Shown piece by piece: positions 1 to 10,639 of a stretch of DNA of 64,000 bases. The notes beneath the pieces are model-generated. The model searched no databases. It saw only the letters and a program-made list of their open reading frames with translations, and was not told the DNA's origin. The position numbers and the translations under genes were made by a program. Source of the stretch: Camellia lanceoleosa (taxonomy: Eukaryota > Streptophyta > Magnoliopsida > Ericales > Theaceae); contig CM045763.1 in assembly GCA_025200525.1 (NCBI GenBank), forward strand, positions 59,227,530-59,291,529, read 5' to 3'. Numbering within the stretch: position 1 is the first letter of the stretch; every line of letters starts with the position of its first letter.

Positions 1-125
1 TGTCCTCCGGGCAATGTCTCCAGGTCCGCCATTGGAGGGATGGCGGGATGTCCTGTTCTCCGTCTGCTTGACTCCGGCGTAACTCCGTCGATGGCGGACA
101 ATGGAATCTCGTCGTTGTTCGCCAT
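1..125 (-). CDS. Ty3/gypsy Gag, N-terminal fragment (cut by window edge)
   Basis: On the minus strand an ATG at 123-125 opens a frame that stays open to the left edge, 41 codons, beginning MANNDEIPLSAIDG. It lies about 45 bases inside a primer-binding site and an LTR, which is where gag begins in plant Ty3/gypsy elements. Gag would form the virus-like particle. No Gag domain is visible in so short a piece, so the name rests on position. The rest of the element lies left of the window. The plus-strand open frame at 40-345 is its shadow. Confidence 0.6.
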   Translation of the reverse strand, partial: MANNDEIPLSAIDGVTPESSRRRTGHPAIPPMADLETLPGG

Positions 126-170
126 AAACGGCGATCAGATGAGCCTTATAGACAAGGTTTTGTCTGCAAA

Positions 171-190
171 GTTCCCACAGACGGCGCCAA
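171..190 (-). other. Primer-binding site of a Ty3/gypsy element
   Basis: Read on the minus strand this is TTGGCGCCGTCTGTGGGAAC. The TGGCGCC core followed by GTCTGTGGGAA is a familiar motif directly after the 5' LTR of many plant Ty3/gypsy elements, including Tat-type ones, where a host tRNA primes minus-strand DNA synthesis. It sits between the LTR end (about 192) and the gag ATG (125). The lineage is inferred. Confidence 0.75.
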
Positions 191-343
191 TTGTGCGGGG
201 AGCAAATATTCAGGCAAGCCCGCACTCCTTTCTTCCAAGCTCCAGCCCGTCCGATCAACCTGCGTACACAACGACGGTGAGCTACCCGGCAGTGTATGGC
301 CGGAAAACCCCTCCGACGGTCAAGTTAGAACACACACAGGGAT

Positions 344-375
<32 letters not shown>

Positions 376-435
376 GTTGTGTTTAGTGTATCTCACCAAA
401 TGTTCTTCTGTCTCAGCATAGGGGGCGCAGACTCG

Positions 436-445
436 CTTATATACC
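436..445 (-). promoter_or_regulatory. TATA box of the gypsy LTR
   Basis: Minus-strand GGTATATAAG inside the LTR, followed downstream by a CT-rich leader and then the primer-binding site about 250 bases on. This spacing suits a U3/R promoter for the element's RNA. Confidence 0.5.
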
Positions 446-965
446 TTCTGCGCCCCAAATCCACTCTCATTAGTCTCTCAACACGTGGTGCAGCTATCCC
501 ATCTGTCAGCAGAAATCTTACTGAACACCACCTAACCAAACTACCAGCCTACTCTACTGGGAGCTCGACAGCCGGGCTGCATCTTCTCGGCTATCAACGG
601 CCGTGCTGTGCAGCTAGCCAGAGCGCTTCGCTCACCATGCTCAATGAGGACCGAGCTCAGCTGCATCCCGGCATAGTTGAGCTCGGGACAGCTCATGCTG
701 GTTTGCCGTCGGCCTTCCTTCCGGGCTAACTCATGAACCATGGAACAACCACGCCTTTCCTGGCGCCGGTCATCTCACTTGACCGGCCTCTACACCAGGA
801 AGCCAAGTAGCTCGATCCAACTACGCTTCACCTTAACCAAACAAATCCTTTCTGACAGGGTCGCGCGACCTCGGCCAAATCTTGTTCGGCCCAAATCTGT
901 CCGGCCATTACCTCGACCCAATCCAGATCATAAATCTTCCTTTCAGGGCGCCCATGGGCTGCAGG

Positions 966-1454
966 CCAATTTTACACTCTTATCAATGTGAATGTTAACA
1001 TGTCAATGTGAATATTCACATTGTCAGCGGGTCGGGTCGGGCCCACCATGGGCCGCTGACCAATTTTATACTCTTATCAATGTAAATGTTAATATGTCAA
1101 TGTGGATATTCACATTGTCAACAGGCCGGGCTGGGCCCGCCCCGGGCCATGGGCGGGCTTTTGGCCGCCCATGGGCCGCGGGCCAATTTTATACTCTTAT
1201 CAATGTGAATGTTAACATGTCAATGTAAATATTCACATTGTCAATGGGCTTTGCCAGCCGCCCATGGGCCAGGCAAGTTTGTGCCCACGGACGGCCAATT
1301 TTACACTCCTATTAATGTGAATGTTAACATGTCAATGTGAATATTCACATTGTCAACGGGCCAGGCCCGCCCCGGCTCGAGGGCGGGTTTCGGGCCGCCC
1401 ACGAGCCAATTTTGCATTCCTACCAATATGAATTTTAAAATATGAATGTTCACA
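966..1454. repeat. Five-copy minisatellite with a palindromic core in the LTR U3
   Basis: Units begin with CCAATTTT at 966, 1060, 1183, 1295 and 1406 (periods 94, 123, 112 and 111). Each has an AT-rich half and a GC-rich half; the GC-rich half is dominated by GGGCC, GGCCC and CCCATGGGCC words. Copies 1 and 4 contain a perfect 20-bp palindrome, CAATGTGAATATTCACATTG (1004-1023 and 1333-1352). Copies 2 and 3 each carry one mismatch. The fifth copy is degenerate. Confidence 0.85.
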
Positions 1455-1662
1455 TCATAAAATTGCTAACCGTTCAAAAAATATTTATAAGGGTATCAAA
1501 ATTAAATATAAGGGCATAAGTGTCCAATAAAATAATGTAAATCAAGAAAAATGATTTTATGAAATAAAACTATACATACATGGGACTAAATGGGTTAAAA
1601 AATTCCTTCATAGACTTCTTGGGTTAAAACACTTCTAAATGAGATTTATTAATAAAAATCCC

Positions 1663-2797
1663 TTTATTTAATTATGTTTTAATTTATTTGAAAGAGAAAA
1701 ATAGAATCAAAATTTATTTTGTCCCATTATTTCTCACCTAAACTTTTATCCTAAATGTTGTTTGAATGTATTAAATATTTGCTTAAATCAAGAATTCATT
1801 TCAAAAATATTGCCCAAACTAGAGGTTCAAACAGCCCAAAACAAAGATTCAAACAGTCCAATACAGCAGCAGGCCAAAAGATTCAAACAGCTCAGTACAG
1901 CAGCAGACCAAAAGGTTCAAACAGCCTAACACAATAGCAGACCAAAAGGTTCAAACAACTCATCACAGCAACAGGCCAAAAGGTTCAAGTGGAAAGTATT
2001 CAAATTAGTAATGATGGAGTAGATAATATTCAAATAAATACAACGGCGATAAACGATTATAAATTCAAATGAATACAATGGCTATAAATGGCTATAAGTT
2101 TCATTATATATACCAAAGTCTCTAATGTAAACAAGTTACAAAAAAACTAGAAAATATTCTTTGATATATAATCACTCACATCTATTCTCTGAAAAATTCT
2201 CTGAGAAGTGTTCTTCAATTTTTGTTTACATCCTCTTTCAAAAATTATATACTGAGACATATAGCTTTAAGTCCATCTTTCCTGTGTGAGGTTTACAGAA
2301 AAACTAGTGCTTCATTTTTATATATCTTTGAGAGATAATTCTTGTAGCTTTCTGTGATAGCAAAAATACCTTCTTTTCAACCTTGTAAGAGTGTAGTACA
2401 CTTAGTGTTCTTAACTTAGAAAGTTTGTGTAAAACCTGTGGAGGATTGCTCTATCTGTAAAAATGTTGCTAGCACCCTGTGAAGCTAGAGTATAGTGGAA
2501 AATCTCAAGTGAAGCTTAAGGAGTGGACGTATGCTAAGTTGAAGCTGAACCACTATAAATTTGTTTGTCTCTCTCTCCCTTATCTCTTTATTTTATTTAA
2601 ATTGCCATAGCTATATTTCACATTTTTATTGTGCTAAAATCATTTATTGATATAGTTGTTAGAACACTTGTTTTAATTATTTTTATTTCATCAACTATAT
2701 TTATCTATTGTGCTAGTCATAATTTTTATTAGGGTATTATTATTTTTATTTGTAAAAACCTAATTCACCCCCCTCTTAGGTTGTCTTTTGGATAACA
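1663..2797 (+). repeat. 5' LTR of copia element 1 (5'-truncated)
   Basis: It matches 9560-10639 closely by eye, including the TATA region (TATATATACC, 2105-2114), the block near 2270-2560, and the terminus GGATAACA at 2797. The left end lacks the TGTTAGACTT start and the first roughly 190 bases of the 3' LTR. Homology begins at TTTATTTAATTATG (1663), so the 5' end was lost after insertion. Confidence 0.85.
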
Positions 2798-2798
2798 A

Positions 2799-2812
2799 TT
2801 GATATCAGAGCC
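2799..2812 (+). other. Primer-binding site of copia element 1
   Basis: TTGATATCAGAGCC directly follows the LTR end. It differs slightly from the usual TGGTATCAGAGC, complementary to initiator tRNA-Met, used by most plant copia elements. Confidence 0.8.
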
Positions 2813-2854
2813 TAGACTCTTGTTTTGGATTTAACCATCTGGGAGTTTCGATCT

Positions 2855-4373
2855 ATGGCAACCTTAGCTGAAGGACAAGCCACAAATAGGCTACCATTTT
2901 TTAACGAAAACAACTATAGTCATTGGAAGGATAAAATGACCCTATACCTACAAGCCATTGATTATACCATGTGGATTATTATCACCAAAGGTCCAAAAAT
3001 TCCTACCAAATTAGTAAACAATATTAGTGTACCTAAAATTGAAGATAAATGTGATGAGAAGGATTATAAATTATTGCAAGCCAATGCTAAAGCCAAACTC
3101 ATCCTTGTTTGTGGATTAGACTCTAAGGAGTATAATAGAATTTCAAGTTGTGATTCGGCAAAAGCAATTTGGGACAAACTAGAGGTAACGTATAAAGGTA
3201 CAAGCCAAGTGAAGGAATCTCATATTGATATGCTTGTTCATAGTTATGAATTGTTTAAAATGAACTCTGATGAATCTATTTCAAGTATGTTTACTAGATT
3301 TACTGAAATTGTAAACTCTTTGAAATCTCTTGTCAAAATTTATACTAACAGTGAGTTGGTGAGACAAATTCTTAGGTGTTTACCAAAGAATTGGAAAGCA
3401 AAGGTCACTGCCATTATAGAACTCAAAAATCTCTCTACACTTGGATTGGATGAGTTTATAGGTTCCCTTATGACTCATGAGATTACCATAAAAGGACATG
3501 AGGATGTTGAAAACAAAAAGAAAAGTGGAATTGCATTCAAAACCTCATCAAATGAAAAAGAACATGAAAACTCCAGTGAGGATGAAAGCTATGTCATATT
3601 TAATAGAAATCTCAAAAAAGCACTTTAAGAAAAACAATTATAGAGGAAGAAGACCTTTTAAGAAAGAGTACAACAAAGATAACAAGAAAGAGTCTATTAT
3701 TTGCTATGAGTGCAAAAATCCTGGACATATGAAGATAGATTGTCCAAAATTAAAGAATCATGGAAAAGATTACAAAAGAAACAAAAAGGCCATGGTAGCA
3801 GCTTGGGGAGAAAGTGAAGATGAAAACTCAAGTGATGAAATTGAAAATGAAGTAGCCAACTTATGTCTCATGGCTCTTGAAAATGAAGACTCTACTCAAG
3901 ATAAGGTAACTACTCTTTATGAAGAACTTGAAAGTGCATTCCATGAACTACAAGATGAATTTAGAAAAGTTTGTGCCAAAAATAATGTGTTGAAGAAATC
4001 TATTGCATCTTTATCTATTAATATAGAAGAATTAAAGAAAGAAAAAATTATTTTGAAAAATGATTTTGATATTATCTCTAATGAGAAAACTACTTTAAAA
4101 AATAATGTTAATGATTTAACAAAAACACTTGAAAATTTTGTAAATGGTGAAGATAATTTCAACACGCTTCTTGGAAATCAAAGATGTATTTTTGATAAAG
4201 AGAATATTAGATATGACCCTATTAAAAAACAAAAGAATCTCAATACAATTTTTGAAAAGACACCTCTCATGACGAACCCTCATATTACTTGTCATTATTG
4301 TAAAAAGAAAAGCCATTATATATCTTATTGTCCATTCAAAAAGAATATGAACATGGGAATTAAAAAGATTTAG
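2855..4373 (+). pseudogene. Copia element 1 gag (frameshifted)
   Basis: The structural Gag of the copia element. The first ATG (2855) gives MATLAEGQ followed by a typical plant copia Gag: FFNENNYSHWKDKM, a later AIWDKLEVTYKG and a LVRQILRCLPKNWKAKV segment. The frame ends at 3628. The protein continues in another frame after a shift near GCACTTTAAG (about 3620-3627) and runs to a stop at 4371-4373. That part has a first zinc knuckle CYECKNPGHMKIDC (CX2CX4HX4C), an acidic and then Lys/Asn/Leu-rich stretch likely to form a coiled coil, and a second knuckle CHYCKKKSHYISYC. Two knuckles and a long spacer are usual in SIRE-type Gag. The minus-strand open frames at 3917-4403 are shadows. Confidence 0.85.
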
Positions 4374-4459
4374 ATTATTAAGGGATATGACAAAACTAAC
4401 CAAGAAGGACCCAAGAAACTATGGGTATCAAAAACCAACACTTGATTGTCATCTTGTAG

Positions 4460-7400
4460 GTTTGCTTTAAGTCCAAAGCTAAAGAAGGGAAGTGGTACCT
4501 TGATAGTGGATGTTCCAGATACATGACCAAAGATAAATCCTTCTTTACTATACTATCATCCAAAAATGGAGGCTTTGTTACTTTTGGAGACAACAATAAA
4601 GGAAAAATCATCTGTATTGGTAGCATCGGTATTTCTCCTACTCTTCTATTGAAAATGTTTTACTTGTTGATGGGCTTAAGCATAACCTACTTAGTATTAG
4701 TCAATTATGTGATAAAGGTAATCGAGTTATTTTTGATAAATCACATTGCACAATTGAAAGCACAAATGATCATAAAGCTTTATTCGCTGGTAACCGCCAT
4801 GATAATGTTTATGTTTTTCATCTTAATGATCTCTATGCTAGTGATGTTAAATGTTTATATGTTAATAATGAAAATAGTTGATTATGGCATAGAAGACTTG
4901 GTCATGCGCATATGGATTTAATTGCAAAACTTTTGAGAAAGGATTTGGTCATTGGACTTCCAAAAATTAAATTTAAAAAATATCATCTTTGTAGTGCTTG
5001 TCAACAAGGAAAACAAACTAAAACATCATTTAAATCAAAATCTCATATTTCCACAACTAGACCTTTACAACTATTGCATATAGATTTATTTGGTCCCTCA
5101 AGGACATCTAGTCTAGGTGGTAAACATTATTGTCTTGTTATAGTTGATGATTATTCAAGATTTACATGGGTTATGTTTTTAGCACACAAAGATGAAACAT
5201 TTTCTTCTTTCACAAAATTCTGTCGTAGAATTCAAAATGAAAAAGGCTTTCTTATTACTAATATTCGAACCGACCATGGTAGAGAACTTGAAAATGAGAA
5301 TTTGAATTGTTTTGTGATGAGCATGGTATTGGATATAATTTTTCAGCACCTAGAACCTCTCAATAAAATGGTGTAGTAGAAAGGAAGAATAGAACTTTAG
5401 AAGAGATGAGTAGAACAATATTTTGCGAAAATAATCTTCTTAAATATTTTTTGGCCAAAGCCGTTCACACTGCATGCTATATTTTAAATCGTGCATTGAT
5501 TAGACCTATTCTCAAAAAGACTCCTTATGAACTTTGGCATAATAGAAAGCCCAACATTAGTCACTTGCATATTTTTTGTTGTAAATGTTTTGTGCATAAT
5601 AATAGTAATGATAACTTAGGTAAATTTGATTCAAAATCTAATGAAGTCATTTTTCTTGGCTATTCCTTAACTAGCAAAGCTTATCATGTTTTTAATAAAA
5701 GAACTCTTGTTGTGGAAGAATCTATACATATGGCATTTGATGAAACTAATATCTTTGCTCAAAAGCAAATTGTTAGTGATAATATAGATTTGGAACCAAA
5801 TATGGAAGATTCAAGTATCTATAAAGAAGAAAACCAACCATGTAAGTTGAACAAAGAGTTTTAACAACATATTCTCCTATCACAAGAAGAATGAGAAAAC
5901 AATGATGATTTGCCAAGAGAATGGAAGTTTGTTCATAATCACCCTAATCCTAGGTGACCCTACAAAAGGTATTGAAACTCGCTCTTCACTTAGAAACATT
6001 TGTAGTAACTTGGCTTTTCTCTCACAGATTGAGTCTAAAAACTTTCAAGAAGCCAAATTCGATGAACATTGGATGATAGCTATGCATGAAGAGCTTAACC
6101 AATTTGAGAGAAACAAAGTCTGGGAACTTGTGCCAAAACCTAAAGATCATACCATTATCGATACCAAATGGATCTTTCGAAACAAGCTTGATCAATCCAG
6201 CACAATTATAAGAAACAAGGCTAGACTTGTTGCACAAGGATACAATCAAGAAAAAGGTATTGATTTCGATGAAACTTTTGCTTCGGTTGCTAGATTAGAA
6301 GCCATTCGCATGTTGCTTACATTTGCATGTTTTAGAGATTTCAAACTTTATCAAATGGATGTAAAAAGTGCATTTCTTAATGGTTTTATAAATGAGAAAG
6401 TTTATGTTAAACAACTCCCAGATTTTGAAGATCATGCTTTTTCAAATCATGTTTTTAAACTATCAAAAGCTTATATGGTTTGAAACAAGCACCTCATACA
6501 TGGTATGAACGATTAAATAAATTTTTGATTGAAAATAATTTTTCTAGATGAACTATTGACACAACACTTTTTGTTAAAACTAAAAATGATGATTTACTTA
6601 TTGTGCAAATATATGTGGATGCCATTATATTTAGTGCTACTAATGAAACCTTGTGTAAGGAATTTGCTAAGTGTATGCAAAGTGAGTTTGAGATGAGCAT
6701 GATGGGGGAGCTAAATTATTTCCTTGGGCTTCAAATCAAACAATGTAAAGAAGGATTTTTTATCAACTAAGCTAAGTACACAAAAGAACTACTCAAAAAC
6801 TTTGGTATGTATGACTCAAAAATAGCTGGAACACCTATGAGCACATCCATTAAGCTAGACAAAGATGAAAAAGGTAAGTCCATTGATCAAACAAAATATC
6901 GAGGTATGATCGGCTCACTTCTTTATTTAACTACAAGTAAACCCGATATTATGTTTAGTGTTTATATGTGTGCTAGATATCGATCAAATCCTAAGCAATC
7001 ACATCTCAATGTTGTTAAAAGAATTTTTAGATATCTTGTTGGCACTCAAAATTTGGGACTGTTTTATCCTAGAGGTGTTGCATTTGATTTAATTAGTTAC
7101 TCGGATGCCGACTTTGTCGGATGCAAACTTGATAGAAAAAGTACCAGTGACACTTGCAACTTTCTTGGTAACTCATTGGTATCTTGGTTTAGCAAAAAGT
7201 AAAATTATGTTGCTTTATCAACGGCCGAAGCTGAATATATAGCTTCCGGAAGTGGTTGTGCTCAAATACTTTGGATGAAACAACAATTGGAGGACTTTGA
7301 TTTGCATTATGATCATATCCCTATTAAATGTGATAATATTAGTGCGATCAATTTAAGCAAAAATCCGGTTCAACACTCACCAACAAAACATATTGAAATT

Positions 7401-7556
7401 CGACATCATTTTTTAAGAGATCATGTTCAAAAATGAGATATTGTACTTGAATTTGTAAACACCGACAAGCAATTGATGGATATTTTCACAAAACCCCTAA
7501 GCGAGGATCGCTTCAATTTTATTTATGGCGAGCTTGGAATATCGATTTCTACTTAA
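4460..7556 (+). pseudogene. Copia element 1 pol (protease, integrase, RT, RNase H remnants)
   Basis: Domains appear in copia order. Protease: WYLDSGCSRYMT near 4490-4525, the DSG catalytic motif present. Integrase zinc region: LWHRRLGHAHMD then CSACQQGK (about 4886-5010). Integrase core: HIDLFGPS and IRTDHGRE carry the two Asp, and the Glu follows after a frameshift at about 5370. Reverse transcriptase: 5990-6800, with TKWIFRNK and YQMDVKSAFLNG. The catalytic YVDD reads YVDA near 6612-6625, so an essential Asp is lost. RNase H: YSDADFVGC to CDNISAIN, ending at 7554-7556. Stops occur before the protease (TAG 4457), before LWHRR (TGA), at 6481, about 6549, 6768 and 7201, and near 7434. Non-functional. 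Confidence 0.9.
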
Positions 7557-8250
7557 AAAGTTTTGTTATGACTGTGAAATTTGAATTTTTGTTAAAATGA
7601 TATGTGTGTATTGCTGCATTGATATGGAAACATTTATATCAGTTGAATGTTCTCAAGTCCTTCATACATTTATTCTCCTTAATGGTTTGTTGTTCTCAAC
7701 TATATAATTTTTTTTGGGTTCTGCATCTTGAGGTAAAATTAATTTTGCATACATGGTATTTTTTTTTAAACCCTCATGGTATTTTTTTTGCATTACCATT
7801 CCAGCAACACTAACGTCCCATTAAGTTTAATTTCTGCTGGTATTATTTTATTTTAATTTAATTTATTTTATTTTTTTACTATTAGGCTTAATTTCTTTTA
7901 TTTCTATTTTTTTTGCATTATTATTTTTTGTTTTGGCTTAATTTTCTTATTTTTTTATTTTCTGCTTTTTAATTTCATTTTTCAGTAATTAAACATAAAA
8001 ACAAAAACAAATCAAAATACAAATATTTATATAAAAAAAAACACCCTTCATTTTTTTTTATGGCCTTACACCGATCATAATAAACATATTTACATTAAAA
8101 AAAAAACCCTTCATTTTTTTACGGCCCTACGCCGATCACACTAAATATATTTAGATTAAAAAAAAAAAAAAACCCTTCATTTTTTTTTACAGCCATACAC
8201 CAATCTTACTTACTCACCTCTTCCACCGCTCTCTTCTTCTTTTTATCACT
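7557..8250 (+). other. AT-rich 3' untranslated region of copia element 1, with a three-copy repeat
   Basis: No coding signal is visible here. From about 8031 to 8215 there are three imperfect tandem units of roughly 65-70 bp, each with an A-run, CCCTTCATTTTTTT, then GGCC(T/C)TAC(A/G)CCGATCA or a degraded form. Long T and A runs occupy 7740-8030. An env-like frame, found here in some SIRE elements, was looked for on the plus strand and not found. Confidence 0.6.
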
Positions 8251-8697
8251 TTAGGCGATGCTTGACATCCCTTCCCCTGTGCTTTCATCGAGAGCGAGCA
8301 CTCCCCGCTAACTATCAAAAGCCAAGAACGACGTTGTTCCAAATCGAGCCATGGAGGTGGTCTTTCGTTTAAGCTCTTTATTTTCGACCTTCAGTGTGCC
8401 TATCTTTGCTCGTGCATCCTTGTACATGTGCTGGAGCAGAGAGAGTTGGGCGTTGACCTGATGAAGCTCACTCGTTCTGTTCTGCAGTCAGTGAGCCAAT
8501 CTTGTGACTACAGTCACCGTCTCCATACAGGACGTCAGTGTGAAATGATTGGCTTCAATGTCTGATTGAGCTGCCATTATTTGTTCAATCGACATCATAG
8601 GAAGGTTGGAAAGAGTAGGAGCCGAGGCACTCAGCCCAGCAGCGCTTACAGGATCATTTAAGTCCGAAAAGAGAATAAGGGGACGGGACGAGGCCAT
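8251..8697 (-). pseudogene. Antisense coding-like block inside copia element 1
   Basis: On the minus strand an ATG at 8695-8697 opens MASSRPLILFSDLND and the frame stays coding-like for 149 codons to a TAA at 8251-8253. It is broken only by a TGA at about 8488 and a TAG at 8308-8310. After the TGA it reads LQNRTSELHQVNAQLSLLQ, then KVENKELKRKT, a Leu-spaced charged stretch that looks like a coiled coil. Base composition is much more balanced than the surrounding DNA. It lies between pol and the 3' LTR and points away from that LTR. I do not recognise the family. It may be an antisense accessory frame of the element or a captured host gene 5' end. Confidence 0.5.
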
Positions 8698-9000
8698 GTA
8701 ATAGGAGAGAGAGATGTAATCGAAAGGAGGGTCATTTTTGGCAGCCTTTCTGCTTTGCTCAGTCTCTCTGTTCTATCTCTCTCACGCATAAGAAGAAAAG
8801 GATGAAAGCGAATGAGGAAGAAGAAGGCGAAAAGAGTGCTTAAGAAGAAGACGGAGGAAAAGAAGACAAGAGGGAGAGAGAGGCGGTGATTGACCGTTGC
8901 TCGCTTTGGCCGACGTAAAAAGCAAGGCCGTAATGTGACGACGATTTTCGACGGAAAAGAGAGACGCTGGTGAATCATATATATATATATATGTTTTGAT
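8698..9000 (-). promoter_or_regulatory. Leader and possible promoter of the antisense block
   Basis: Upstream of the antisense ATG (minus strand) lies a pyrimidine-rich leader with CTCTCTC and TTCTTC runs, resembling a plant 5' UTR, and before it an AT alternation at 8977-8993 that could serve as a TATA element. The minus-strand frame at 8658-8978 overlaps this and looks like a chance open frame through the leader. Transcription is inferred only. Confidence 0.3.
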
Positions 9001-9035
9001 TATCTATTTTTGATGCCATTTATCACTATCATTTT

Positions 9036-9185
9036 TCTCCTCCTCCTCCTCCTCCTCCTCCTGCCGATTCTGAGCCATGATTTCCTTTTTGATAATGTCA
9101 TATGGGGAGAAACTTATGATGTTATGTATTATGATGTTATATATTATGGTGTTATGTATTATGGTATTATTTTCAAACAAATTTG
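9036..9185. repeat. (CTC)n run and 18-bp AT-rich tandem repeat
   Basis: About nine CTC units at 9036-9062 are followed at about 9115-9172 by three or four imperfect copies of an 18-bp unit related to ATGATGTTATGTATT. It lies in the copia 3' region just before the 3' LTR. Confidence 0.7.
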
Positions 9186-9371
9186 ATGTTATGTATTTAT
9201 AGTTTGATATCTTAGTCTCATATCATGTCTCTAATTAAAGCTTATTTATTACACATGTACTAACCTATGTATTTAGAAATGAATTCAGGGAGCATGACTT
9301 GAGGGGGAGCTTTTCTTACTTCCAAATCAAATCAAAACATCATTGTGTGCCATCATCAAAAAGAGACAGAT

Positions 9372-10639
9372 TGTTAGACTTATTTATTTTGATGATTTAT
9401 TTAATTATGTTTTAATTTATTTGAAAGAGAAAAATAGAATCCAAAATTTATTTTGATGATTTATTTAATTATATTTTAATTTATTTGAAAAAGAAAAATA
9501 GAATCCAAAATTTGTTTTGATGATTTATTTAATTATGTTTTTATAGAATCCAAAATTTATTTTGATAATTTATTTAATTATGTTTTAATTTATTTGAAAG
9601 AGAAAAACAGAATCAAAATTTATTTTGTTCTATTATTTCTCATCTAAACTTTTATCCTAAATATTGTTTGAATGTATTTAATATTTACTTAAATCATGAA
9701 TTCATTTAAAAAATAATGCCCAAACCAGAGGTTCAAACAGCCCAAAACAAAAGTTCAAACAACCCAGCACAGTAGCAGACCAAAAGGTTCAAATGGAAGG
9801 TATTCAAATTAGTAATGATGGAGTGGAAGATATTCAAATGAATACAACAGCTATAAACGACTATAAATTCAAATGAATACAATGGCTATAAATGGCTATA
9901 AATTCAAATAAATACAATGGCTATAAACAGTTATAAGTTTCATTATATATACCAAAACCTCTAATGTAAACAAGTTACAAAAAAATCAGAAAATATTTTT
10001 TAATCTATAACCACTCACATTTATTCTTTGAAAAATTCTCTGAGAAGTGTTCTTCAATTTTTGTTTACATCCTCTTTCAGAAATTATATATTGAGACGTA
10101 TAGCTTTAAGCTCATCTTTCCTGTGTGAGATTTACAGAAAAACCAAAGCTTCATTTTTATATCTATCTTTGAGAGATAATTCTTGTAACTTTATATGAAA
10201 ACAAAAACACCTTCTTTTCAACCTTGTAAGAGTGTAATACACTCAGTGTTCTTGACTTAGAAAGTTTGTGTAAAATCTGTGGAGGATTGCTCCATCTGTG
10301 AAAATGTTGCTAGCACCCTGTGAAGCTAGAGTATAGTGAAAAATCTCAAGTGAAGCTTAAGGAATGAACGTAGGCCGAGTTGAAGCCGAACCACTATAAA
10401 TTTGTTTGCATCTCTCTCCCTTATCTCTTTATTTTATTTAAATTGTCATAACTATATTTTATATTTTTATTGTGCTAAAATCATTAATTGATATAATTGT
10501 CAGAACACTTGTTTTAATTATTTTTATTTTATCAACTATATTTATCTATTGTGTTAGTCATAATTTTTATTAGGGTATTATTATTTTTATTTTAAAAAAC
10601 CTAATTCACCCCCCATCTTAGGTTGTCTTTTGGGTAACA
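9372..10639 (+). repeat. 3' LTR of copia element 1
   Basis: Begins TGTTAGACTT right after CATCATCAAAAAGAGACAGA, a mutated form of the CATCATCAAAAAGGGGGAGA polypurine tract common in plant copia elements, and ends GGGTAACA at 10639, matching the end of the 5' LTR at 2797. Its U3 starts with four tandem copies of a roughly 64-bp unit (about 9391-9640; the third internally deleted), of which only one remains in the truncated 5' LTR. A TATA box lies near 9944. Confidence 0.88.

Larger units (their letters stand above)
192..1454 (-). repeat. 5' LTR of the minus-strand Ty3/gypsy element
   Basis: The 3' boundary is fixed by the primer-binding site. In the plus direction the LTR begins TGTGCGGGG at 192 and is proposed to end TTCACA at 1454, giving a 4-bp TGTG/CACA terminal inverted repeat. 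It holds a TATA box (436-445), a (GA)n run at 344-369 that falls in the transcribed part, and a GC-rich tandem repeat in the distal U3 (966-1454). The outer boundary is uncertain because the other LTR and the target duplication are outside the window. Confidence 0.55.
1663..10639 (+). mobile_element. Degenerate Ty1/copia retrotransposon, SIRE/Maximus-like
   Basis: Two related LTRs (1663-2797 truncated, and 9372-10639) flank a primer-binding site, gag with two CCHC knuckles, then protease, integrase, reverse transcriptase and RNase H remnants in copia order (integrase before reverse transcriptase). Frameshifts and stops interrupt every domain, so it cannot encode a working polyprotein. A long Gag with two zinc knuckles and a coiled-coil-like spacer, and a gap of about 1.8 kb between RNase H and the 3' LTR, suggest the SIRE/Maximus lineage; that is inference. 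The gap holds AT-rich sequence and an antisense coding-like block. Confidence 0.9.

Noticed and set aside
541..741. Minus-strand open frame of 66 codons in the gypsy LTR
   Set aside because: Lies in U3, upstream of the LTR TATA box, with no coding motif.
7557..8250. env-like gene of a SIRE-type copia element
   Set aside because: Looked for between RNase H and 3' LTR on the plus strand; only AT-rich sequence with dense stops was found.
8658..8978. 106-codon minus-strand open frame
   Set aside because: Runs through a pyrimidine-rich leader and overlaps the better-supported antisense frame; Phe/Leu runs come from CTT/TTC repeats.
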